The notes under the pieces: model-generated
The model's database searches: none
Told to the model about the DNA's origin: nothing
What the model saw: only the letters and a program-made list of their open reading frames with translations
Position numbers and translations under genes: made by a program
NCBI GenBank assembly: GCA_023228705.1
Contig: JALOAS010000033.1
Coordinates: 1 to 29,788 of the forward strand
DNA: 29,788 nucleotides
Source of the DNA: Ottowia sp.
Lineage (GTDB): Bacteria; Pseudomonadota; Gammaproteobacteria; Burkholderiales; Burkholderiaceae_C
Direction: 5' to 3'
Shown here: one piece after another, positions 1 to 5,791 of the stretch
Layout of the letters: each line of letters begins with the position of its first letter
Numbering within the stretch: the stretch's first letter is position 1

Positions 1-1
1 G

Positions 2-709
2 GCGGAGATCGCCGGCACGCGCTACAACCTGATTCGCGTCGTGCGCCTGATGACCTTTGTCCTCATGGCCATCGTCGTGGCGTCGTTCCTGTTCCAGAAC
101 CTGTACGCTGCGGCGGTCAGCTTCGGTCTGCTCTCGCTGATCCTCGGCTTTGCACTGCAGGCGCCCATTGCCTCGTTCATAGGCTGGCTCTACCTGGTCT
201 TTCGGCGCCCCTACCAGGTGGGCGACCGGATCCAGCTGGCCGCGTTGCGCGGCGACGTGGTTGCGATTGGCTACCTGGACACGACGCTTGCCGAATGCAG
301 CGGCTCGTACCTGGGCAACGACCGGCTGAGCGGACGCATGATCCACTTCCCCAACAGCGTGGTCCTGAAATCGGACGTCATCAATTACTCCGGGCCGTTC
401 CGGCCGTTCATCTGGAACGAGACGGCGCTGCAGATTGCGTACACCAGCGACCTGGACTTTGTCGAAGCCTGCCTGGTCGACGCGGCAAACCGCGACTTTT
501 CCAGCCATTACCGTCAGGCCGTGAGCGAACAGACCCAAGCCACCGTTTATTTCCGGGTCAACACCTACGCGTGGCTGGAAGCCGTGGTGTCGTATCCGGT
601 GCGTCCCAACGACACGACCGGACGCAGGAACCGGATCCTGCGCAACGCGCTGCCCGCGCTGAACCAGGCGCCCCGGCGCGCGCAGTTTCCCGCCGGCGCC
701 AAGCGCTGA
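2..709 (+). CDS. MscS-family small-conductance mechanosensitive channel (5' truncated)
   Basis: The reading frame is open from base 2, so the true start and N-terminal membrane segments lie outside the window; 235 codons remain, ending at TGA 707-709. The visible part begins with hydrophobic helices and then the MscS pore-helix/beta-domain signature: a Gly/Ala-rich stretch with LGFALQAPIASFIG, followed by RRPYQVGDRI. That order (pore helix, then RPFxVGDxI-like beta-domain entry) defines the family, which releases small solutes from the cytoplasm on osmotic downshock. After the beta domain comes the alpha/beta C-terminal part. The stop is about 36 bases before the DUF58 gene on the same strand, so co-transcription with the envelope genes downstream is likely. 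Family assignment is firm; gating behaviour and exact paralogue cannot be judged from the fragment. Confidence 0.85.
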   Translation, partial: AEIAGTRYNLIRVVRLMTFVLMAIVVASFLFQNLYAAAVSFGLLSLILGFALQAPIASFIGWLYLVFRRPYQVGDRIQLAALRGDVVAIGYLDTTLAECSGSYLGNDRLSGRMIHFPNSVVLKSDVINYSGPFRPFIWNETALQIAYTSDLDFVEACLVDAANRDFSSHYRQAVSEQTQATVYFRVNTYAWLEAVVSYPVRPNDTTGRRNRILRNALPALNQAPRRAQFPAGAKR

Positions 710-744
710 GCGCGCCCGGCCCACCGCGCGTTTCGGGACACGAG

Positions 745-1734
745 TTGCAGACCCGCCCAGCCACCACGCCGCCACCCGCACGCGCGCCGCACCAGCGCCT
801 GCGGGCCGCATTGCGCGCTTGGTGGCTGGCCCGGCACGGCGAGAGCGACGCGATCACGCTCACGCAGCGGATCATCTACATCCTGCCCACGCGCGCGGGC
901 TGGATGTTCGGGGTCACCCTGTGCCTGTTGCTGGTGGGCGCCATCAACTACCAGCTGAACCTGGGTTACGCCCTCACGTTCCTGCTGGCCGGCGCCGGGG
1001 CATCGGCGCTGATCGTCGGGCACGGCGTCTTGCGTGGCCTGCGGTTGTCGCTGTCGCAGCCGCAACCCGTGTTTGCCGGCGACGCGCTGACGCTGAACAT
1101 CCGCCTGCTCAACGCCCGCAGCAAGCCGCGCCCGGCCATAGGCGTGGCGCTGCATGCAACGCGGCAGTGGACCTGGGCCGACGTGCCCGCCCGCGGCACT
1201 GCGGCCGCACCCATTGCATTTACCGCAAAACAGCGCGGCCTGCACCCCATCCCCCGCCTCATTGCCGAAACGCGCTACCCGCTGGGGATCTTCCGGGTCT
1301 GGACGCTGTGGCAGCCGCAGTCGCAGGTCCTGGTCTATCCAAGGCCCGAGCGACAGGCCCCGCCGCTGCCGGACGGCATGCCGCACCCGGGCAGCGGCTT
1401 GAGCAGCAACATCCGCGCTGCCGGCGAGTTCGATGGCATACGCGCGTACCGGCGCGGCGACCCGAGCAAGCTCATCGTCTGGAAGAAGTGGGCGCAATCA
1501 GGGCAGCTGGTCAGCCGGGACACCACGCAGATACACGGCCGCCAGCTGTGGCTGGACTGGACGCAAACCGGCCTGGCGGAACCGGAGGCACGGCTGTCGC
1601 GCCTGACCGCGTGGGTCCTGGCCGCAGACGCGGCCCAGCTGGAATACGGCCTGCGGCTGCCGGCCCTGCAAATCGCGCCGGGGCGCGGCACATCGCATCG
1701 CCAGCGCTGCCTGCACGCGCTGGCCACGTCATGA
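745..1734 (+). CDS. DUF58 domain protein (MoxR/TgpA-associated)
   Basis: This encodes 329 residues if the TTG at 745 is used; no ATG or GTG lies between the upstream stop (709) and the first membrane helix, so TTG is the most economical start. Two hydrophobic helices sit near residues 50-85 (around ATLCLLLVGAINYQL-like and YALTFLLAGAGASAL segments). The C-terminal half holds the DUF58 hallmark GEFDGIRAYRRGDPSKLIVWKK around residues 227-248, followed by a beta-rich von Willebrand-like region. DUF58 proteins are commonly encoded between a MoxR AAA+ ATPase and a TgpA transglutaminase; here MoxR is absent upstream and an MscS channel takes its place, though moxR may lie elsewhere. The stop overlaps the next start as ATGA (1731-1734), indicating translational coupling. 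The molecular function of the family is not established; a membrane-anchored role in envelope assembly or protein maturation is inference. Confidence 0.85.
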   Translation: MQTRPATTPPPARAPHQRLRAALRAWWLARHGESDAITLTQRIIYILPTRAGWMFGVTLCLLLVGAINYQLNLGYALTFLLAGAGASALIVGHGVLRGLRLSLSQPQPVFAGDALTLNIRLLNARSKPRPAIGVALHATRQWTWADVPARGTAAAPIAFTAKQRGLHPIPRLIAETRYPLGIFRVWTLWQPQSQVLVYPRPERQAPPLPDGMPHPGSGLSSNIRAAGEFDGIRAYRRGDPSKLIVWKKWAQSGQLVSRDTTQIHGRQLWLDWTQTGLAEPEARLSRLTAWVLAADAAQLEYGLRLPALQIAPGRGTSHRQRCLHALATS

Positions 1735-3797
1735 ACCCGGGCCGCATGCAGCGCCGGCCAGCCAGCTCGCTGCCGGGCCGGCTCGCATCCTGGCTGCGGC
1801 CTGGCGGACGCTGGCCGCGCGAAGTGCGCGACACCCTGTTCAGCCTGCTGCTGATCGCCTGGATCATCCTGCCGCAGCTTGCGCATTTGCCCCTGTGGTG
1901 CTCGGCGCTGATCGTTCTGGTCCTGGTCTGGCGCGGCACGCTGGCGCTGCGCAGCCGGCCGCTGCCGCGCCGGCGCTGGCTGGTGCTGCTGCTGGCCATT
2001 GCCGTTGCCGGGACGCTGGGCACGTACCGCACGCTTGCCGGGCCTGAAGCCGGCGTGACCCTGCTGGTCACGCTGCTGGCGCTGAAGACGCTGGAACTGC
2101 GCGCCCGGCGCGACGCGCTGGTGATTTTTTTCCTGGGCTTCTTTACGCTGCTCACCAGCTTCCTGCAGTCGCAGTCGCTGCTGGCCGCGGCCTGGATGTT
2201 CGTGGCCCTGCTGGGACTGCTGACGGCGCTGGTGAACGCGCAGCGGCCCGTGGGCACGCCGCTGTTGCGCGAGTCGGCGGCCACCGCGATCCGGCTCACC
2301 GCTGCCGGGCTGCCGCTGATGATTGCCCTGTTCCTGTTCTTTCCGCGCCTGCCGCCGCTGTGGAGCATGCCCACGGACGACAGCGTCGGCCGAAGCGGGC
2401 TGTCCGGCCAGATGCAGGTGGGCCAGGTTGCCCGGCTTGCGCTGGACGACAGCGTTGCGTTGCGCGTCCGCTTTGCGGCAGACCCACCCGCACAGCGCAA
2501 CCTGTACTTTCGCGGACCCGTGCTGGAAGCGTTTGACGGGCACAGCTGGCAGGCGCGGACAGCAAGGGCGGCGGCCCGCGCACCGGTCACCGACCTGCAG
2601 GTCCATGGCGCGCCCACCGACTACACCGTCACGCTGCAGCCCAGCGACCAGCCCTGGTTGCTGACGCTGGACGCCACCCCCGACGCGCCCGCGCTGCCGC
2701 CGCACTGGCAGGCGCGCCAGACGCATGCGCTGCAATGGCTGGCCAACCGGCCGGTGACGCAGTTGCTGCGGTATGAGGTGCGCAGCTACGTGGACTTCGA
2801 GTACGGTAAACAGGTCCGGCCCGGCGCCGATGGCTGGGCTGCAGCGCGCAACCTGGCGCTGCCATCCGGGTTCAATCCGCGCACGCTGGCGCTGGCACGG
2901 CAGTTGCGCGAACAGGCGGGCGCGTCCGACCGGGCCGTGGTCCAGGCGGCACTGCAGCGGCTGCGCAGCGGTGGCTACCAGTACACGCTGGCGCCCGGAC
3001 TGACCGGCCGGGATGCGGCCGATGAATTCTGGTTTGACACGCGGCGGGGCTTTTGCGAGCACATCGCGTCTGCGTTTGCCATCCTGATGCGCGGTGCCGG
3101 GATACCTGCGCGCATCGTCACCGGCTTCCAGGGCGGCGAGCGCAACCCCTTTGACGACCACTGGGTCATCCGCAACTCCGATGCACACGCCTGGAACGAG
3201 GTCTGGCTGCCCGGGCAGGGCTGGACGCGCGTGGACCCCACCGGCGCCGTCACGCCGGGTCGCATTGACGAGGTCGAGCGCCTGAGGGCACCGGCTGGAT
3301 TCACGGCAACGGCGCTGCGCGCGCTCAGCCCCGATCTGCTGCTGCGGCTGCGATTGACCTGGGACGCGGTCAACAACCGCTGGAACCAGTGGGTGCTGGC
3401 CTATTCGGATCACCAACAGTTCAACCTGCTGAAAAAGCTGGGGTTTGATGCGCCCAACTGGCAGGACCTGCTGAAGGTGCTGGCCGGGCTGGTGGCCGGG
3501 GCCGCGCTGCTCGTGGCGCTTGCATCCAGCCTGCGCCGGCGCCGGCGCGATCCCTGGCTGCAGCTGCTGCAGGCCGCACGCGGGCGGCTGCAGCGGGCCG
3601 GCGTGGTGGCGGGCCGCCAGGCCGCTCCGGGCGAGCTGGCGGCGCGCGTCGCGGCAAGCCGGCTCCCGGCTGCCGACCGGGCGGCGTGGCAGCGCTGGCT
3701 CCGCGCGCTGGAACGCTGGCGCTACGCGCCGGCGGACGCGCCCGGCCGGCACTCGCTCGCTACACTCAGGCGTGCACTGAAAAAAATCAGCCCCTGA
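1731..3797 (+). CDS. tgpA: TgpA-like membrane transglutaminase (DUF3488-transglutaminase-DUF4129)
   Basis: A 688-residue protein, close to the usual ~670 of Pseudomonas TgpA. Start ATG 1731 overlaps the DUF58 stop by four bases. The N-terminal third (about residues 35-200) holds several hydrophobic helices typical of DUF3488. A periplasmic transglutaminase-like domain follows, with the complete Cys-His-Asp triad visible: C442 in RRGFCEH, H486 in SDAHAWNEVW and D502 in WTRVDPTGA. A further hydrophobic helix (around residue 585-600) and a short Arg/Ala-rich cytoplasmic tail resembling DUF4129 complete the protein. Homologues are inner-membrane proteins with periplasmic catalytic domains; TgpA is reported essential in Pseudomonas aeruginosa, but its substrate is unknown. 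The gene is followed 20 bases later by mltB, suggesting an operon devoted to envelope maintenance. Identification is confident; catalysis is inferred only from the intact triad. Confidence 0.92.
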   Translation: MNPGRMQRRPASSLPGRLASWLRPGGRWPREVRDTLFSLLLIAWIILPQLAHLPLWCSALIVLVLVWRGTLALRSRPLPRRRWLVLLLAIAVAGTLGTYRTLAGPEAGVTLLVTLLALKTLELRARRDALVIFFLGFFTLLTSFLQSQSLLAAAWMFVALLGLLTALVNAQRPVGTPLLRESAATAIRLTAAGLPLMIALFLFFPRLPPLWSMPTDDSVGRSGLSGQMQVGQVARLALDDSVALRVRFAADPPAQRNLYFRGPVLEAFDGHSWQARTARAAARAPVTDLQVHGAPTDYTVTLQPSDQPWLLTLDATPDAPALPPHWQARQTHALQWLANRPVTQLLRYEVRSYVDFEYGKQVRPGADGWAAARNLALPSGFNPRTLALARQLREQAGASDRAVVQAALQRLRSGGYQYTLAPGLTGRDAADEFWFDTRRGFCEHIASAFAILMRGAGIPARIVTGFQGGERNPFDDHWVIRNSDAHAWNEVWLPGQGWTRVDPTGAVTPGRIDEVERLRAPAGFTATALRALSPDLLLRLRLTWDAVNNRWNQWVLAYSDHQQFNLLKKLGFDAPNWQDLLKVLAGLVAGAALLVALASSLRRRRRDPWLQLLQAARGRLQRAGVVAGRQAAPGELAARVAASRLPAADRAAWQRWLRALERWRYAPADAPGRHSLATLRRALKKISP

Positions 3798-3817
3798 ACC
3801 TGCCGGCCAGCTACATC

Positions 3818-4942
3818 ATGCTCCTGTGTGTCAAACATCTTCGGCTTTTGCTTCGCGCCCCGGCGCGGGCGCTGGCCGCGTTGGTCCTGGGCGCCGGTCT
3901 TGTGGCGTCGGTACAGGGTCAAGCACGGCCTGCCGAAGGCGCACCCGGCTACCTCCACCGTGCCGATGCCATGCAAATGGCAAGCGAGATTGCCGCCCGG
4001 CACCAGCTTGATGTCGACTGGGTCCGGGCCGTGGTTGCCCGGGCCGAGCCGCTGCCCGCAGCCGCGCGCCTGATGCGGCCGCCGGCACGCGGCTCGTTCA
4101 GGAACTGGCGCGCGTACCGCGGCCGATTTGTCGACAGCACCCGCATTCATGCCGGCGTGGAGTTCTGGTACCGCAACGAGGCCACGCTGGCACGCGCCGA
4201 AGCGCAATTTGGCGTGCCTGCCGAAATCATCGTCGCGATCATCGGCGTGGAGACCGTCTACGGGCGCAACACCGGCGGCTTTGGCGTGCGCGACGCGCTG
4301 GTCACACTGGCGCTGGATTTCCCGGCCGAACACCCGCGTGCCGCGCAACGGCAGGCCTTTTTCCGCGACGAACTGGGGCATTTCCTGCAGTTGTGCCGGC
4401 AAACGGGCATGGATCCGGCCGATCCGCTGGGAAGCTATGCAGGCGCCATGGGGATCCCGCAGTTCATGCCTTCCAGCTGGCGCAACTGGGCCGTGGACTT
4501 TGACGGCGACGGGCGGATCGACCTGTGGCACAGCGAGGCCGACGCCATAGGCTCGGTGGCCAGCTACTTCCGCGGCCATGGCTGGCAGCCGGGCATGCCA
4601 ACGCACTACGCGGCGTATCCCACGCCCGACGCGGAGCTGGACACGCTGCTTGCGCCGGACATCAAGCCCGCGTTCAGCCCCGCCCAAATGCGCAGCCTGG
4701 GCGTGTTCCTGCGCGCCGACGCGCTGGCGCACGAGGGCCAGCTGGCACTGATCCGGCTGGAAAACGGCAATCCGGCAGTGGCCGGCAACACGCCCAGCTA
4801 CGCGGCCGGAACCGACAATTTCTACGTGGTCACCCGCTACAACCACAGCAGCTACTACGCCATGGCCGTGATTGAACTGGGCCAGGCCATCGCCGCCGTG
4901 CGACGACACGAAGCGGTGTTGAGCGTGGCGCATGACGGATGA
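3818..4942 (+). CDS. mltB: Lytic murein transglycosylase B (SLT_2 family)
   Basis: 374 residues from ATG 3818; E. coli MltB is about 360. MltB cleaves the MurNAc-GlcNAc bond of peptidoglycan with formation of 1,6-anhydro-MurNAc, in the periplasm. The N terminus is a Sec-type signal (basic KHLRLLLR, hydrophobic core to about residue 30, cleavage plausibly near GQA at 34-36); there is no lipobox cysteine, so unlike E. coli MltB it is probably soluble or differently anchored. The catalytic-site block PAEIIVAIIGVETVYGRN places the catalytic glutamate at E145, and GAMGIPQFMPSSW is the second family signature. The start is only 20 bases after the transglutaminase stop. The stop codon TGA at 4940-4942 and the last residues (VAHDG) lie inside the left terminal repeat of the dispersed intergenic element, so the original C terminus may have differed. 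Confidence 0.93.
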   Translation: MLLCVKHLRLLLRAPARALAALVLGAGLVASVQGQARPAEGAPGYLHRADAMQMASEIAARHQLDVDWVRAVVARAEPLPAAARLMRPPARGSFRNWRAYRGRFVDSTRIHAGVEFWYRNEATLARAEAQFGVPAEIIVAIIGVETVYGRNTGGFGVRDALVTLALDFPAEHPRAAQRQAFFRDELGHFLQLCRQTGMDPADPLGSYAGAMGIPQFMPSSWRNWAVDFDGDGRIDLWHSEADAIGSVASYFRGHGWQPGMPTHYAAYPTPDAELDTLLAPDIKPAFSPAQMRSLGVFLRADALAHEGQLALIRLENGNPAVAGNTPSYAAGTDNFYVVTRYNHSSYYAMAVIELGQAIAAVRRHEAVLSVAHDG

Positions 4943-5302
4943 CGGATGACCTCGCTGGCGCCTTGATGAGGTTGAGCGTATTGCGTTGAGCGTTTGGCGT
5001 GACGGATGACGGATGATCTCGCTGGCGCCATGGGGAGGTTGAGCGTTTGGCGTTGAACGTTGAGCGTGGCGCGTAGCGCTTGACCGATAACCTAGCTGGA
5101 CGCTGTGGGGAGGTTGAGCGTTGAGCGTTGAGCGTGGTGGGCACGCTGGACGCTGAACGCTTGACGCCAAACCTTCATCAGCCCCCGCAGGCGGCTTTCA
5201 TACAAGGCCCGCAAGGGCCGAGGTCATCTGTCATCCGGACAGGTTGAGCGTTGAGCGCTGGACGGCCGCCTCGCTGGACGCTGGACGCTGCCCGCGAGGT
5301 CA
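4926..5302. repeat. Dispersed heptad/MITE-like element, copy A (longest)
   Basis: This fills the space between the convergent mltB and flavodoxin-like genes. The left terminal repeat at 4936-4954 and the right one at 5219-5237 are inverted copies differing at one of 19 positions (CGGATGACGGATGACCTCG against CGGATGACAGATGACCTCG). Inside are three tandem units of about 67-74 bp, beginning near 4941, 5008 and 5082, each with a GA(C)GATGAYCTCGCTGG-like head and a GAGGTTGAGCG tail. Heptads GTTGAGC occur three times in a row at 5113-5133 and are mirrored by GCTGGAC/GCTGAAC/GCTTGAC at 5145-5165, giving a 24-bp imperfect stem. Two small hairpins follow (5185-5194 and 5206-5219, the second with a GCAA loop). 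From 5238 to 5302 a second, partial copy repeats the heptad hairpin and ends in CGAGGTCA. No transposase is present. MITE-like identity is inference. Confidence 0.8.
5113..5165. repeat. Heptad-repeat hairpin within copy A
   Basis: Left arm 5113-5136 is three GTTGAGC heptads plus GTG; the loop is GTGGG (5137-5141); right arm 5142-5165 is CAC plus three degenerate heptads. Read as RNA on the plus strand, 22 of 24 positions pair, three of them as G-U wobbles, and the two misfits are G-G. It lies between two convergent genes, so it could act as a bidirectional transcription barrier, although no run of T follows. Confidence 0.65.
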
Positions 5303-5791
5303 GAAAATGCCCGACGACAGCCCCGCCGCCAGTCCGGCGCCCAGTTCCGCGCAGCGTGCCAGATCGTCTGCGGCAATGGTCTTGGGCGCCAGGATGCGCT
5401 CGGGCGTCTGCGCGTGCGTGCAGACGATCAGTCCCGGCGCCACCGCCTTCAGGCGCCAGCCGGTGGCGATCCGGTCCAGCTGGCGCAGCGCGTTGCTGCC
5501 GTCGCTGCCCGCGCAAATCATGGCCGCGTACGGCCGCCCGTTGACCTGCCCCAGTACCGGGTAGTAGCAGCGATCAAAGAAGTCCTTCATCATGCCGGCC
5601 AGCGCCGCCAGGTTTTCGGGCGCGACAAACAGGTAGCCATCGGCAGCCAGCACGTCTTCCGGTCCGGTGTCCGGCGCGCGCTGCAAGCGCAGGCGGATTC
5701 CCTCCTCCTGCCGCGCGGCGGCGGCGGCGGCTTCGGCCATCTGCCGGCTCCCGCCGGTCTTGCTGTGATAGACGACCAGCAGGGTTTTCAC
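5300..5791 (-). CDS. Flavodoxin-fold / NAD(P)H-dependent oxidoreductase family protein
   Basis: 163 residues read from GTG at 5791. The N terminus, a beta strand then VVYHSKTGGSRQMAEA, is the phosphate-binding loop of flavodoxin-like proteins (S-x-T-G-x-[ST]), which would hold FMN; the middle has DGYLFVAPENLAALAGMMKDFFDR, the usual NADPH-FMN-reductase/flavodoxin block near the isoalloxazine ring, and RPYAAMICAGSDGS, a third conserved strand and loop. The role is probably electron transfer or quinone/flavin reduction in the cytoplasm; the substrate is unknown. The start overlaps the comEC stop as GTGA (5788-5791), so translation is likely coupled to comEC, an unexpected partner. The stop TGA (5302-5300) falls in the TGACCTCG motif that ends the intergenic repeat element, so the last residues may be element-derived. 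Confidence 0.8.
   Translation of the reverse strand: MKTLLVVYHSKTGGSRQMAEAAAAAARQEEGIRLRLQRAPDTGPEDVLAADGYLFVAPENLAALAGMMKDFFDRCYYPVLGQVNGRPYAAMICAGSDGSNALRQLDRIATGWRLKAVAPGLIVCTHAQTPERILAPKTIAADDLARCAELGAGLAAGLSSGIF

Noticed and set aside
1335..3752. Very long open frame antisense to the DUF58 and TgpA genes
   Set aside because: It mirrors a GC-rich coding strand and yields a low-complexity Arg/Gln/Pro-rich product, while the plus strand has complete family motifs. Similar antisense frames at 17584-21501 and 25676-28942 were rejected for the same reason.
4830..5170. Minus-strand open frames through the copy A spacer
   Set aside because: Their products are the heptad repeat translated (repeated STLNAQRSTS-like peptides), without a Shine-Dalgarno or any domain.
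4934..5300. CRISPR array
   Set aside because: Repeats are only 7 bp and contiguous, there are no unique spacers of 30-40 bp, and no cas genes are nearby.
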